Of a stretch of 64,000 nt of DNA, positions 31,613 through 43,584 are shown piece by piece. The stretch's first letter is position 1. The number at the start of each line of letters is the position of its first letter. The translations under genes were made by a program, and so were the position numbers. Under the pieces are notes generated by a model that was not told where the DNA came from, did no database searches, and saw only the letters and a list, made by a program, of their open reading frames with translations. The DNA is from Prochlorococcus sp. AG-347-M18 (lineage in GTDB: Bacteria > Cyanobacteriota > Cyanobacteriia > PCC-6307 > Cyanobiaceae), in assembly GCA_003281165.1 (NCBI GenBank), contig QCCT01000004.1:45943-109942 (forward strand), written 5' to 3'.

Positions 31613-32458
31613 ATGCGCAAACAAGTTGCATATTTAGGTCCTCAAGGAACATACGCAGAAAAAGCAGCTCATATACTATCAAAGCTTGCCAATTTTCAGA
31701 CACCTATATTTGTACCATGTAATGGGTTACATTCTGTCATTAAATCAATAGCGTACAAAAATTGTGATGCTGCTGTAGTTCCTATTGAAAATTCTGTAGA
31801 AGGAGGAGTTACGGCCACTCTAGATGCCCTCTGGAAATATCCTGAGATATATATAAATAGAGCAATTGTTTTACCCATAAAACATGCATTAATTAGTGAT
31901 GGAGAACTTTCTAATATTTCAGAAGTATTATCTCATCCTCAAGCATTAGCTCAATGTTCAGAATGGCTATCTGAAAATCTTCCGAATGCAATCCCTCTCC
32001 CCACAAATTCAACATCAGAAGCTGTCAATATGGTTAAGGGGAGTAAATTCAGAGCAGCTATTGGTTCAAAATCATTAATTCAAATCGAAGGACTTAAAAA
32101 ATTAGCCTTTCCTATTAATGATGTACAAGGTAATTGCACTAGATTTGTTTTATTAAGCAAAGAATCAAATTCTAATTCTGCTAATCTTGCTAGTTTTGCT
32201 TTCTCATTAATATCTAACAAACCTGGTGCTTTACTAAAGGCTATAAACTATATTGCTGATTTTGGTTTTAATATGAGTAAAATAGAGTCTAGACCTTCTA
32301 AAAGAGAGTTAGGAGAATACATAATATATATTGATTTGGAAATTAATGATCAAAACAATATTGAAAACTTTCTTGAATTAACAAATCAGCTCAAACCATT
32401 ATGCAATAACTTTGTAGATTTTGGTTATTATTTTTCTGAGAATATTGAGTTAGATTAA
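31613..32458 (+). CDS. pheA: Prephenate dehydratase with ACT domain
   Basis: VAYLGPQGTYAEKAA; VPIENSVEGGVTATLD; SNKPGALLKAINYIADFGFNMSKIESRP. Confidence 0.95.
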   Translation: MRKQVAYLGPQGTYAEKAAHILSKLANFQTPIFVPCNGLHSVIKSIAYKNCDAAVVPIENSVEGGVTATLDALWKYPEIYINRAIVLPIKHALISDGELSNISEVLSHPQALAQCSEWLSENLPNAIPLPTNSTSEAVNMVKGSKFRAAIGSKSLIQIEGLKKLAFPINDVQGNCTRFVLLSKESNSNSANLASFAFSLISNKPGALLKAINYIADFGFNMSKIESRPSKRELGEYIIYIDLEINDQNNIENFLELTNQLKPLCNNFVDFGYYFSENIELD

Positions 32459-32459
32459 T

Positions 32460-33395
32460 TCATCCTCTACATTTATAAACTCCAAACTCCATTAAACCTT
32501 TTCTAAATGCCCAATTCATTAGAAGTATTGTTGGAATTTCTCTTATTGATTTGATTATTGCTAAAGGACCAAGAGTCAAAATTACAAAAGGTCTGCGCAT
32601 TCCTTCAATTATGGAATCGTACCATGAAGGATTTGTATAAGAATTCCAATTTTCAGAGACAACTTTTCCTGAACTATTTTTATTAGTTTTAAGAATATCA
32701 GCAAATTCATTTATGCTTATAAATTTAGGATGCACCCACTGTTCAAGTAATTGTTTAATAACTAACTTCTCAAATAAAGAGGGTGGATGTGACCTGAGAT
32801 CTCTAGAATTCCAATCAGCTAATGCCAAATAGCCACCAGGTCTTAAGGTTCTCAACATTTCATCTGCAAATTTACTTTTATCATTCATGTGTGCCCCTGC
32901 CTCTACACTCCAGACAGCATCAAATGATCCATCTTCAAATTTTAAATTCAATGCATCCATAACTTGAAAGGTGCAATTAAGATCAATCGGAGTAAGTTCT
33001 CTTGCTCTTTTCACTTGAGCAGGACTAATTGTAATCCCAGTAACATTAAATCCATAATATTTCGCAAGAATCCTAGAACTACCTCCTATTCCACAACCTA
33101 CATCAAGTATTCTTGATCCTTTTGGCAATTTATCTAAACCACTCCAATTGACTAATTCATGCACAAACTGAACTTTAGCCTTTCTAAAATCAATATTGTT
33201 TTTCCTTGAGGGATAAAAGCCCAAATGTATATGTTCTCCCCATAATCTCTCAAGTAATTTATCTTGAGTCCAAGCATCATATGCAGAAGCTACTGTATCG
33301 GAAGAAATATATTTTCTAGCATTAATTCTCCAAATAACAGATAGGACTAGAAAGAATAAAACTAGTAAAAAAAAAGGTAAAAATAATTCAAACAT
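32460..33395 (-). CDS. SAM-dependent methyltransferase with N-terminal TM segment, MPBQ/tocopherol methyltransferase-like
   Basis: ILDVGCGIGGSSRILAKYYGFNVTGITISPAQVKRA. Confidence 0.82.
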   Translation of the reverse strand: MFELFLPFFLLVLFFLVLSVIWRINARKYISSDTVASAYDAWTQDKLLERLWGEHIHLGFYPSRKNNIDFRKAKVQFVHELVNWSGLDKLPKGSRILDVGCGIGGSSRILAKYYGFNVTGITISPAQVKRARELTPIDLNCTFQVMDALNLKFEDGSFDAVWSVEAGAHMNDKSKFADEMLRTLRPGGYLALADWNSRDLRSHPPSLFEKLVIKQLLEQWVHPKFISINEFADILKTNKNSSGKVVSENWNSYTNPSWYDSIIEGMRRPFVILTLGPLAIIKSIREIPTILLMNWAFRKGLMEFGVYKCRG

Positions 33396-34052
33396 TCAAT
33401 TTTCTTTTATATCAGGAAAACTTTCTTTCAATGCAGTTCTTGCTGCAAGTTGTTTTCTTGTATGATCAAGCATTTCATATTCTCTTTGCAAACGAGTAAA
33501 AGTATTTCTTTCCTCAAGAAGTCTTTGCTGTTCCTCCGCTACAGGACCACCCAAATGAGCTCCTATCCAAAATGATAAATCCATTGGGTTATCAGGTAAT
33601 TTATCAGGTAGATTTTTCTTAGTATTAGTTAATTTACTTGTTAGGTTAATAACATCATTAAGGGCTTCTTTTACTGAATCTTTTAGAGAATCTAATTTTT
33701 GAAGATTATCAGTATTATCGTCACTAATCCAACTAACCATTGCTGAACAAAACGGAGATGAACGTATGATTTCTAAAACTTGAAATCTTTGTTGTCCTAG
33801 AGTAATAATATTACTCCTACCGTCCTCTGCAGTTTGATGTTTTATGATTTGCGCGCAACATCCAATATTAGCCATACTTTTAGTAGTAGGATCCCACTTA
33901 ATTACTCCAAACATAGAATCAGTCTCAAGTACAGATTGAAGCATGATTCTGTATCTAGATTCAAAAATATGTAAAGGTAAAACCTCTTGAGGAAATAGAA
34001 CTACTTCTGGCAAAGGAAATAAAGGTAATTCTCTTACAGAGAGTTCTCCCAT
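33396..34052 (-). CDS. Stand-alone LON peptidase N-terminal substrate-binding domain protein
   Basis: LPLFPLPEVVLFPQEVLPLHIFESRYR; no ATPase or protease domain. Confidence 0.85.
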   Translation of the reverse strand: MGELSVRELPLFPLPEVVLFPQEVLPLHIFESRYRIMLQSVLETDSMFGVIKWDPTTKSMANIGCCAQIIKHQTAEDGRSNIITLGQQRFQVLEIIRSSPFCSAMVSWISDDNTDNLQKLDSLKDSVKEALNDVINLTSKLTNTKKNLPDKLPDNPMDLSFWIGAHLGGPVAEEQQRLLEERNTFTRLQREYEMLDHTRKQLAARTALKESFPDIKEN

Positions 34053-34108
34053 CTAAACCTCATCACAATAAGTTTATTTTAATAAATTTAGGGCGTTTTC
34101 GGGATTTC

Positions 34109-34429
34109 TTAAAGTTTAACTTCTATATCTACACCACTAGGAAGATCTAACTTCATTAAAGCATCAATTGTTTTTGCAGAAGGACTATAAATGTCAATTA
34201 TTCTTCGATGTGTTCTTGTTTCAAAATGCTCTCTTGAATCTTTATCAACATGCGGTGATCTCAAGACACAATAAATTTTCCTTTTCGTAGGTAGAGGTAT
34301 GGGACCTATCGCTGATGCAGAAGTAGTATCAGCTGTTTGGATTATTTTGTCACAAGATAAATCAAGCATTCTTCTGTCGAATGCTTTGAGCCTTATTCTT
34401 ATTTTTTGTTGTGCAATTGATGCAGTCAT
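34109..34429 (-). CDS. rpsJ: Ribosomal protein uS10
   Basis: [43 protein letters not shown]. Confidence 0.97.
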   Translation of the reverse strand: MTASIAQQKIRIRLKAFDRRMLDLSCDKIIQTADTTSASAIGPIPLPTKRKIYCVLRSPHVDKDSREHFETRTHRRIIDIYSPSAKTIDALMKLDLPSGVDIEVKL

Positions 34430-34450
34430 AATTTCAAAAAACTTCTAGTG

Positions 34451-34476
34451 AAGGGTCATAAATTGAAATGACCCTT
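34451..34476 (-). promoter_or_regulatory. Intercistronic hairpin between tufA and rpsJ
   Basis: Perfect 9-bp arms AAGGGTCAT / ATGACCCTT, 8-nt loop, no immediate U-tract. Confidence 0.55.
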
Positions 34477-34529
34477 ATGCATATGTCTATATTAGGTGAT
34501 TGAGGTAAGATTTTTAAATTTCAAATATA

Positions 34530-35729
34530 TTATTTGAGAATTTTAGAAACAACTCCAGCACCAATAGTACGTCCACCTTCACGGATTGCGAATCGCATAC
34601 CTTGTTCAATTGCTACTGGACAAATTAATTCTCCAGTCATCTTGATTCTGTCACCAGGCATAACCATTTCAACATTAGAGCCATCATCTGAAGTAAAGGC
34701 CGTAATTTGACCTGTCACATCAGTCGTTCTGATGTAGAACTGTGGTCTATATCCTGCGAAGAAAGGAGTATGCCTTCCGCCCTCTTCTTTTTTTAGAACG
34801 TAAACTTCACCTTCAAACTGAGTATGAGGGGTTATTGATCCTTTCTTAACAAGTACCATCCCTCTCTCGATATCTTCTTTCTGAACACCGCGTAAAAGTA
34901 GACCAACATTATCGCCAGCCATACCTTCATCAAGAAGTTTGCGGAACATTTCAACTCCGGTAACAGTTGTTAACCTTGTGTCTCTTATTCCAACTATTTC
35001 AACTTCTTCTCCAACTTTTACTTTACCTCTCTCAATTCTTCCAGTAGCTACTGTACCCCTACCTGTAATTGAGAAAACGTCTTCAACTGCCATCAAGAAT
35101 GGTTTGTCAACTTCTCTTTCAGGCTCAGGAATGTTAGAATCAACAGCTTTCATTAATTCTTCGATCTTTGATTCCCAAGTTGAATCGCCTTCTAGAGCTT
35201 TTAAACCAGAAACTTGGACTATAGGAATATCATCTCCGGGGAAGTCATAACTGTCTAATAGTTCTCTGATTTCCATTTCTACGAGTTCAATGATTTCCTC
35301 ATCATCGACCATATCGCACTTATTAAGAGCAACTACAAGAGCAGGAACTCCAACCTGTTTAGCTAAAAGAATATGCTCTTTTGTTTGAGCCATAGGACCA
35401 TCTGTAGCTGCACAAACTAGAATAGCTCCATCCATCTGTGCTGCTCCTGTAATCATGTTTTTCACATAATCAGCATGTCCTGGGCAATCGACGTGGGCGT
35501 AATGTCTGCCTTCAGTTTCATATTCGACGTGAGCTGTATTGATTGTAATGCCACGCTCTCTTTCTTCAGGAGCACCATCAATGTCTCCATAGTCTTGAGC
35601 TTGAGCTTGACCTTTTTTGGCTAATACATTTGTAATAGCGGCAGTTAGTGTTGTTTTTCCATGATCAACATGGCCAATAGTACCTATGTTGACATGTGGT
35701 TTGTTCCTTTCGAACTTCTCGCGAGCCAT
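34530..35729 (-). CDS. tufA: Elongation factor Tu
   Basis: [45 protein letters not shown]. Confidence 0.99.
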   Translation of the reverse strand: MAREKFERNKPHVNIGTIGHVDHGKTTLTAAITNVLAKKGQAQAQDYGDIDGAPEERERGITINTAHVEYETEGRHYAHVDCPGHADYVKNMITGAAQMDGAILVCAATDGPMAQTKEHILLAKQVGVPALVVALNKCDMVDDEEIIELVEMEIRELLDSYDFPGDDIPIVQVSGLKALEGDSTWESKIEELMKAVDSNIPEPEREVDKPFLMAVEDVFSITGRGTVATGRIERGKVKVGEEVEIVGIRDTRLTTVTGVEMFRKLLDEGMAGDNVGLLLRGVQKEDIERGMVLVKKGSITPHTQFEGEVYVLKKEEGGRHTPFFAGYRPQFYIRTTDVTGQITAFTSDDGSNVEMVMPGDRIKMTGELICPVAIEQGMRFAIREGGRTIGAGVVSKILK

Positions 35730-35774
35730 TTTGAATTAAAGAATCGAGGGTTTAAGAGTGTTTTAGTTTAGAGA

Positions 35775-37850
35775 TCAGGAGTTGCCCTGATTCTTGGAAA
35801 TGATAGCTTCAGCAACATTACGAGGAACTTCCTCATAATTTGCGAACTCCATTGAAAATATACCCCGACCTTGAGTCATTGATCGGAGTTGAGTGGCATA
35901 ACCGAACATTTCGGCTAAGGGCACTTTAGCCTGTACCTTGGACAATCCATCATCAACAGATTGTCCTTCTACTTGACCCCTCCTTGAAGAGAGATCACCA
36001 ATTACAGATCCAAGAAAGTCATCAGGACTTTCGACCTCAACTTTCATCATAGGCTCTAATAGGACAGGATTGCATTTTTTAACCCCATCTTTAAAAGCCA
36101 TAGAACCTGCAATTTTGAAGGCCATTTCAGATGAGTCTACATCGTGGAATGAACCATCGACTAGTGTTACTTTTACATCAATAAGAGGATAACCGGCAAG
36201 AACACCAGATTCACAGGTTTCTTTCATTCCATTCGATGCAGGACCAATGTACTCTTTGGGAACAGCTCCGCCAACAATTTTGTTAACAAACTCAAAACCT
36301 TTACCAACTTCAGCAGGTTCCATTTCAATAATTACATGACCATATTGGCCTTTTCCTCCAGTTTGTCTTGCATATTTACCTTCGCCTTTAGAACTAGACC
36401 TAATTGTCTCTCTGTATGAGACCTGAGGAGCTCCTATATTTGCTTCAACTTTAAATTCCCTTAACATTCTGTCAACAAGGATTTCTAAGTGCAACTCACC
36501 CATACCTGCAATAACAGTTTGATTTGTCTCAGGATCTGTACTTACCCTAAAAGTTGGATCTTCTTCAGACAAAGCAGTTAAAGCTTTTGATAATTTTTCC
36601 ATATCACCTTTTGTTTTTGGTTCAACAGCCACAGATATAACTGGTTCAGGGATAAACAATGTCTCCAAAACTATAGGATCATCTGTATTGCATAAGGTGT
36701 CACCAGTTGTTGTGTTCTTAAGACCTAAAACGGCCCCTAAATCCCCAGCCCTCAATTCATCAACCTCCTCTCTTTCGTCAGCCTTAAGAATCACTAATCT
36801 AGAAATTCTCTCTTTAGCATCCTTAGTAGAATTCATTACATAACTTCCTTTTGAAAGAACACCTGAATACATTCTTACAAAAGTTAATTTCCCATAGGGA
36901 TCTGACATCACTTTGAAAGCTAATGCACTGAAAGGAGCATTATCATCTGAAGGTCTAACATCTTCTTTGCCGCTTGGTAAAACACCTTGTATTGGTTTTA
37001 CATCAACTGGAGCTGGCAAGTAATCAACTACAGCGTCTAAAACAAGTTGGACTCCTTTATTCTTAAAAGCTGAACCACAAAGAACAGGAACTAATCCATG
37101 TTTTAAGACCCCTTCCCTAATTCCCTTTTTAAGTTGTTCTTCAGATAGTTCTCCTGTTTCAAGGAAAATTTCAATTAACTCTTCATCATTTTCTGCCACG
37201 CTCTCCATCAACTTAAATCTCCACTCAGAAGCCTCCTCCTCCATTTCAGATGGAATTGGAGCTTCTTCGATATCAGTACCTAAATCATTTTTGTAAAGAT
37301 ATGCTTTGTTGGCTACTAAATCAATAATGCCTGTGAGATCGCCTTCAGCTCCAATAGGTAGCTGAATTGGAAGTGCATTTGCCTTTAGTCGATCTTTAAT
37401 TTGTTTATTAACTTTTAGAAAATCTGCACCAGTCCTATCCATTTTATTAACAAAAACCATTCTTGGGACAGAGTATCTATCTGCTTGTCGCCAAACTGTT
37501 TCAGATTGAGGCTGAACTCCACCAACTGCGCAAAATACAGCTATTACACCGTCCAAGACTCGCATTGATCTTTCCACTTCAATAGTAAAGTCAACGTGTC
37601 CAGGAGTATCAATGATATTAATTCTGTGATCTTGCCAACTAGTAGATATTGCAGCAGCAGTAATAGTTATTCCCCTTTCTCTTTCTTGAGCCATCCAATC
37701 TGTTACCGCAGCACCATCATGAACTTCTCCTATTTTATGAACAACACCTGAATAAAACAAAATTCTCTCGGTAGTTGTAGTCTTCCCAGCATCAATATGA
37801 GCGGCTATACCTATGTTCCTTACTCGTTCTAGGGGAAAGTCGCGTGCCAA
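35775..37850 (-). CDS. fusA: Elongation factor G
   Basis: [22 protein letters not shown]; full-length 691 aa. Confidence 0.99.
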   Translation of the reverse strand: MARDFPLERVRNIGIAAHIDAGKTTTTERILFYSGVVHKIGEVHDGAAVTDWMAQERERGITITAAAISTSWQDHRINIIDTPGHVDFTIEVERSMRVLDGVIAVFCAVGGVQPQSETVWRQADRYSVPRMVFVNKMDRTGADFLKVNKQIKDRLKANALPIQLPIGAEGDLTGIIDLVANKAYLYKNDLGTDIEEAPIPSEMEEEASEWRFKLMESVAENDEELIEIFLETGELSEEQLKKGIREGVLKHGLVPVLCGSAFKNKGVQLVLDAVVDYLPAPVDVKPIQGVLPSGKEDVRPSDDNAPFSALAFKVMSDPYGKLTFVRMYSGVLSKGSYVMNSTKDAKERISRLVILKADEREEVDELRAGDLGAVLGLKNTTTGDTLCNTDDPIVLETLFIPEPVISVAVEPKTKGDMEKLSKALTALSEEDPTFRVSTDPETNQTVIAGMGELHLEILVDRMLREFKVEANIGAPQVSYRETIRSSSKGEGKYARQTGGKGQYGHVIIEMEPAEVGKGFEFVNKIVGGAVPKEYIGPASNGMKETCESGVLAGYPLIDVKVTLVDGSFHDVDSSEMAFKIAGSMAFKDGVKKCNPVLLEPMMKVEVESPDDFLGSVIGDLSSRRGQVEGQSVDDGLSKVQAKVPLAEMFGYATQLRSMTQGRGIFSMEFANYEEVPRNVAEAIISKNQGNS

Positions 37851-37948
37851 TTTTAAAGCTCCAAATAAAATAATCTTTGATAAGTATAGTTCACCCTAAA
37901 AAGCAAACTTTAATAATAATAAACTACTTAAGTACCTTTTTGATGAAA

Positions 37949-38419
37949 TTAATATCTGTAATGTGCAAAAGCTTTATTAGCTTCTGCCATTTTATGAGTG
38001 TCTTCTCTTTTTTTAACTGAACTACCAGTTTCATTTGCTGCATCCATCAACTCACCCGCAAGTTTTTGGGACATACTTTTGCCATTCCTTGCACGTGAGA
38101 ATGTAACAAGCCATCTTAGTGCCATAGCTGTACCCCTTTCTTGGCGTACTTCCATGGGAACTTGATATGTCGCACCACCAACTCTTCTAGCTCGTACCTC
38201 GACAAGAGGAGTAGCATTTTTCACAGCTGTTTCAAATAACTCGACTGCATTCCCACCTGTTCTCTCACTTATTAAAGAAAAAGCATCAGACAATATTCTT
38301 TGAGCAGTAGATTTTTTCCCATGTTTCATCAATCTAGAAATCATCATTGAAGCAAGACGACTATTAAATTGAGGATCCGGAAGAACTGGTCTTTTTACTG
38401 CTGCATTACGACGTGACAT
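37949..38419 (-). CDS. rpsG: Ribosomal protein uS7
   Basis: [42 protein letters not shown]. Confidence 0.98.
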
Positions 38420-38444
38420 GTTTTTAAAAAATGATGTTTACAAA

Positions 38445-38819
38445 TTAATCTTTTGGAGCTTTTGCCCCATATTTAGATCTGGATTGATGTCTATCCTTGA
38501 CTCCAGCCGTATCTAATGTTCCCCTTATTATATGATATCTAACTCCAGGCAAATCCTTAACTCTCCCACCCCTAAGAAGAACTACAGAATGTTCTTGCAA
38601 ATTATGTCCAATACCTGGGATATAAGCCGTTACTTCGAAACCAGAAGTTAATCTAACCCTTGCGACTTTTCTTAAAGCTGAATTAGGTTTTTTAGGAGTT
38701 GATGTATAAACTCTCGTACATACCCCTCTTCTTTCAGGGCAAGCCTTAAGTGCAGGAGATTTTGTTTTTCTAGTCAGACGTTTTCTTTCTGAACCTATTA
38801 ATTGAGAGATGGTAGGCAT
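38445..38819 (-). CDS. rpsL: Ribosomal protein uS12
   Basis: [55 protein letters not shown]. Confidence 0.99.
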   Translation of the reverse strand: MPTISQLIGSERKRLTRKTKSPALKACPERRGVCTRVYTSTPKKPNSALRKVARVRLTSGFEVTAYIPGIGHNLQEHSVVLLRGGRVKDLPGVRYHIIRGTLDTAGVKDRHQSRSKYGAKAPKD

Positions 38820-39012
38820 CTATTATACTTTAAAAAATAAACATTTAATCATCATAACCTTTTACGAGCACCAACTAAAAGTTTTTAATGATATTTTTTT
38901 AAAAATTTGTGAAATTAAAATTGTTTGGTAAATATTCATTATCTTTAGATTTATTTTCATATTTATTTTTATAATAGAAATACATAAATTACTAAATAGA
39001 ATTAAATAATCT

Positions 39013-42000
39013 ATGAGAGAGAGTATCAAAAGAATCGTTGAGCCATATCAAGATAGTTACTCCCCAAATGGAATAATTGGTGAGAAAGATGCTTGTGGAG
39101 TTGGTTTTATAGCAAATATTAAAGGGATAGAAAGCAACTGGATCCTAAAACAATCCCTTAAAGGTCTTAACTGCATGGAGCATAGAGGAGGTTGTGGAGG
39201 TGATAGCGATTCAGGAGATGGAGCGGGCATTTTATGTTCAATTCCATGGGGATATCTAGAAGAGAAAATTAATTTAAAAAATAATCAACAATTTGATAAA
39301 GGTTTAGGCATGGTTTTCATGCCTAATAAAAAAGAGAAAATAGAAGTATGTAAATCAATATGTGATAAGGAAGCAGGAAAATTAAGTGTAAACAAAACTT
39401 CTTGGAGAACAGTACCTGTTAATAACGAAATCTTAGGTCCTTTAGCTAAAGGAAATGCTCCATTCATTTGTCAGTGGATTTTATATATAGATAAAAAAGA
39501 TCATCATGATCTTGAAAGGCTTCTATTTCAATTAAGAAAAAGAATTGAGAAAAAAATAAGAGAAACTTTCAAAAACGATGTTGGGGATTGTGAATTTTAT
39601 TTTGCCTCACTAAGTTCTAAAACAGTTGTTTATAAAGGTATGGTTCGCTCTGAAATATTATCCGAGTTTTATCAAGATTTAAAAGAAGAGAGTTTTAAAG
39701 TTTTATTTTCTGTTTATCATCGTAGATTTAGTACTAATACACTTCCAAAATGGCCGCTAGCTCAACCTATGAGATTTTTGGGTCATAATGGCGAAATAAA
39801 TACTCTCTTAGGTAATATCAACTGGGCTAAAGCTTCAGAAACACATATAGATGATTTTTGGGGAGAGTTATCTAATGAAATCAAGCCCATTGTAGATGTA
39901 AACAAAAGTGATTCATCAAATCTTGATGCGACCCTTGAAATCAATATTCGTTCAGGTCAGCCCATTACTGACTCATTATTAAAACTTGTTCCTGAAGCAT
40001 TTAGAGATCAACCAGAACTTGAGCAGAGAGAAGATATAAAAGCTTTTTATGAATATTCTGCAAGCCTACAAGAAGCTTGGGATGGTCCTGCACTCCTTGT
40101 ATTTGCTGATGGAAATTTTGTCGGAGCAACGCTTGATAGAAATGGCCTAAGACCAGCAAGATATTCAATCACAAATGATGGTTTTGTAATAATGGGTTCA
40201 GAAACAGGAGTAGTAGATCTTGAAGAAGAAAGAGTAATAGAAAAAGGTCGATTAGGACCAGGACAAATGTTGGCAGTTGATTTTCATCAGAATAGAATCC
40301 TAAGAAATTGGGAAGTAAAATCTGAAGCCGCTCAAAGGAATGATTATAAAAATCTTCTCAGTAATAGAACTATAAAAATTGAAAATAATGAATGGGTTAA
40401 AGACTGCAAACTAAAAGACCTTGAGTTATTGCAACAACAAACTGCATACGGTTTTTCAGCGGAAGATAATGACCTTATCTTAGATTCAATGGCTTCATTA
40501 GCTAAAGAGCCTACTTATTGCATGGGCGACGACATCCCATTAGCAGTTCTTTCATCTAAGCCACATATTTTATACGACTACTTTAAGCAAAGATTTGCGC
40601 AAGTTACAAATCCTCCTATTGACCCTCTGAGAGAAAAACTTGTAATGAGTTTAGAAATGCATCTAGGAGAAAGATGTACACCATTTGAAATTAAAGATGC
40701 TAAACCCTTTGTTCATTTACAAAGTCCGATTCTTAATGAGGAAGAACTCATTTCCATCAAAAAATCTGAAATTAAATCTCAGACAATTTCAAGTTTGTTT
40801 GATTTGGAGGAGGGTATTCAAGGCTTAGAGAACCAATTAAAAGCAATCTGTAAACAGAGTGAGCTGGCTATAAAAGAAGGTTGCTCTTTAATTATCATTT
40901 CTGATAAGGGAATTAATCCTAAAAAGACTTTTATACCTCCTCTACTTGCTGTTGGAGCAATACATCATTATCTTCTTAAAAAAGAAATCAGGCTCAAAGC
41001 TTCTCTAGTAATTGAGACTGGTCAATGTTGGAGCACACATCACTTAGCTTGTTTAATTGGATATGGAGCAAGTGCAGTTTGCCCTTGGTTGACCTTCGAA
41101 GCAGGTAGACACTGGTTAAAACATCCAAAAACACAAAAACTCATTGATAGCAAAAAAATAAATCCATTATCAATAGTTGATGTTCAAGAAAATATTAAAA
41201 AAGCTTTAGAAGACGGTCTAAGAAAAATTCTATCAAAAATTGGCATCTCACTTTTATCTAGTTACCATGGTGCACAAATTTTTGAAGCTGTAGGCCTTGG
41301 ATCTGACTTAATAAAAATTGCTTTTGATGGTACAACAAGTCGTATCGCTGGCATAACATTAAAAGAATTAACTAATGAAACACTTTCAATACATACGAAA
41401 GCCTATCCAGAGATCGATTTAAAGAAATTAGAATTTTTAGGATTTGTACAATTTAGAAATAATGGAGAATATCATTCCAATAACCCAGAGATGTCCAAAG
41501 TTTTACATGCAGCGGTAAAACAAGGGCCAGGATACGATCATTTTGAAACTTACAAAAAACTTATTAGTAATAGACCGACAACATCTCTTAGAGATTTACT
41601 AACAATTAATTCAACAAGAAAAAGTATTCCATTAGAGGAAGTTGAAAGTGTTGAATCAATTTGCAAAAGGTTCTGTACTGGAGGAATGAGTTTAGGTGCT
41701 TTATCAAGAGAAGCGCATGAAGTTTTAGCAGTTGCAATGAATAGAATTGGTGGAAAAAGTAATAGTGGAGAAGGGGGAGAAGATCCAGCTCGTTTTAATG
41801 TTTTAAATGATATCGATGAAAATACTCACTCAGCGACGTTGCCATTTATTAAAGGCTTAGAGAATGGAGACACCGCATGCTCAGCTATTAAACAAATAGC
41901 ATCAGGAAGATTTGGAGTTACACCTGAATATCTAAGGAGTGGTAAACAACTCGAAATTAAAATGGCTCAAGGTGCAAAACCCGGAGAGGGGGGACAATTA

Positions 42001-43584
42001 CCTGGTCCAAAAGTTGATTCTTATATCGCAAAACTAAGAAATAGTAAACCTGGAGTAGCTTTAATATCTCCTCCCCCGCATCATGATATTTATTCAATTG
42101 AAGATTTAGCTCAACTTATCCATGATTTACACCAAGTTCATCCAAAAGCGAAAGTAAGCGTTAAACTTGTTTCTGAAATTGGTATAGGCACTATTGCTGC
42201 TGGAGTAAGCAAAGCTAATGCAGATGTAATTCAAATATCAGGCCATGACGGAGGTACAGGTGCTTCACCCCTGAGTTCTATTAAACATGCAGGTTTACCA
42301 TGGGAACTAGGTGTTGCTGAGGTTCATAAATCTCTCCTAGAGAATAACTTACGCGAAAGAGTAATTTTGAGAACTGATGGAGGTCTTAAAACAGGCTGGG
42401 ACGTAGTTATCGCAGCTTTACTAGGTGCTGAAGAATACGGTTTTGGTTCTGTAGCGATGATTGCTGAAGGATGCATAATGGCTCGGGTTTGTCATACAAA
42501 CAAGTGTCCTGTTGGAGTTGCCACTCAAAAAGAAGAATTAAGAAAAAGATTTAAAGGTATTCCAGAAAATGTTGTCAATTTTTTCTTGTATATTGCTGAA
42601 GAAGTAAGACAGATTATGAGTAGTATCGGTGTTTCTAATATGGAAGAACTAATTGGTAATCAAGAATTTCTTTCTGGAAGAAATATCGATCTTCCAAAAA
42701 CTTCTAATATTGATCTCTCTTCTTTAGTAAATAAACACTCAACACCTGATAGATCATGGTTAAAACATTCAAAAACAGCCCATAGTAATGGTTCTGTACT
42801 AGAAGACGAGTTTTTGTCTGATACTAAATTTATAGATTCAATTAAAAATCACGAAATATTAACCAAAGAAATTGAGATCAAAAATACAGATAGAAGTGTT
42901 TGTGCGAAAATTGCAGGTGAAATCGCAGAATTTCACGGCAACACTGGCTTCAATGGCGAACTCAACTTAAATTTCAAAGGATATGCAGGACAAAGCTTTG
43001 GTGCCTTTTTATTAAAGGGAATGAATGTTCAATTAATAGGAGAAGCAAATGATTATGTTTGTAAGGGAATGAATGGAGGAATACTCACAATAATTCCACC
43101 AAAAATAGAAAAAACTTCCTCCGAACAAGTTATTTTAGGAAACACCTGTCTTTATGGAGCAACAGGTGGAAAATTATTTGCATTAGGAAAATCGGGAGAA
43201 AGATTTGCAGTAAGAAATAGTGGTGCTACAGCGGTAACAGAAGGAGCAGGTGATCATTGTTGTGAATACATGACTGGAGGGAAAGTAGTAATTCTAGGTT
43301 CCACAGGAAGGAATATTGGTGCGGGCATGACTGGCGGAATAGCTTTTATAATCGATGAGAAGAACAATTTAAGTAATAAAGTTAACAAGGAAATAGTTAG
43401 CATTCATAAAATAACTTCATCAAAGCAGGAAGATATCTTATTTGAAATTATTAGAGAATATCGAGCAAAAACAAATAGCTTAAAAGCTGCCAACATAATT
43501 GAAAATTGGTCTTATTACAAGAGTACTTTCAAATTAATAGTTCCCCCAAGCGAAGAAGAAATGCTTGGCATAAAGAAAATGTAA
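39013..43584 (+). CDS. gltB: Glutamate synthase large subunit, probably ferredoxin-dependent
   Basis: EKDACGVGFIA N-terminal nucleophile region; GRFGVTPEYLRSGKQLEIKMAQGAKPGEGGQLPG; 1523 aa. Confidence 0.96.
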   Translation: MRESIKRIVEPYQDSYSPNGIIGEKDACGVGFIANIKGIESNWILKQSLKGLNCMEHRGGCGGDSDSGDGAGILCSIPWGYLEEKINLKNNQQFDKGLGMVFMPNKKEKIEVCKSICDKEAGKLSVNKTSWRTVPVNNEILGPLAKGNAPFICQWILYIDKKDHHDLERLLFQLRKRIEKKIRETFKNDVGDCEFYFASLSSKTVVYKGMVRSEILSEFYQDLKEESFKVLFSVYHRRFSTNTLPKWPLAQPMRFLGHNGEINTLLGNINWAKASETHIDDFWGELSNEIKPIVDVNKSDSSNLDATLEINIRSGQPITDSLLKLVPEAFRDQPELEQREDIKAFYEYSASLQEAWDGPALLVFADGNFVGATLDRNGLRPARYSITNDGFVIMGSETGVVDLEEERVIEKGRLGPGQMLAVDFHQNRILRNWEVKSEAAQRNDYKNLLSNRTIKIENNEWVKDCKLKDLELLQQQTAYGFSAEDNDLILDSMASLAKEPTYCMGDDIPLAVLSSKPHILYDYFKQRFAQVTNPPIDPLREKLVMSLEMHLGERCTPFEIKDAKPFVHLQSPILNEEELISIKKSEIKSQTISSLFDLEEGIQGLENQLKAICKQSELAIKEGCSLIIISDKGINPKKTFIPPLLAVGAIHHYLLKKEIRLKASLVIETGQCWSTHHLACLIGYGASAVCPWLTFEAGRHWLKHPKTQKLIDSKKINPLSIVDVQENIKKALEDGLRKILSKIGISLLSSYHGAQIFEAVGLGSDLIKIAFDGTTSRIAGITLKELTNETLSIHTKAYPEIDLKKLEFLGFVQFRNNGEYHSNNPEMSKVLHAAVKQGPGYDHFETYKKLISNRPTTSLRDLLTINSTRKSIPLEEVESVESICKRFCTGGMSLGALSREAHEVLAVAMNRIGGKSNSGEGGEDPARFNVLNDIDENTHSATLPFIKGLENGDTACSAIKQIASGRFGVTPEYLRSGKQLEIKMAQGAKPGEGGQLPGPKVDSYIAKLRNSKPGVALISPPPHHDIYSIEDLAQLIHDLHQVHPKAKVSVKLVSEIGIGTIAAGVSKANADVIQISGHDGGTGASPLSSIKHAGLPWELGVAEVHKSLLENNLRERVILRTDGGLKTGWDVVIAALLGAEEYGFGSVAMIAEGCIMARVCHTNKCPVGVATQKEELRKRFKGIPENVVNFFLYIAEEVRQIMSSIGVSNMEELIGNQEFLSGRNIDLPKTSNIDLSSLVNKHSTPDRSWLKHSKTAHSNGSVLEDEFLSDTKFIDSIKNHEILTKEIEIKNTDRSVCAKIAGEIAEFHGNTGFNGELNLNFKGYAGQSFGAFLLKGMNVQLIGEANDYVCKGMNGGILTIIPPKIEKTSSEQVILGNTCLYGATGGKLFALGKSGERFAVRNSGATAVTEGAGDHCCEYMTGGKVVILGSTGRNIGAGMTGGIAFIIDEKNNLSNKVNKEIVSIHKITSSKQEDILFEIIREYRAKTNSLKAANIIENWSYYKSTFKLIVPPSEEEMLGIKKM

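Noticed and set aside
34939-35250. 103-aa ORF antisense to tufA
   Set aside because: Shadow of the strongly codon-biased tufA gene, Ser/Thr/Pro-rich artefact.
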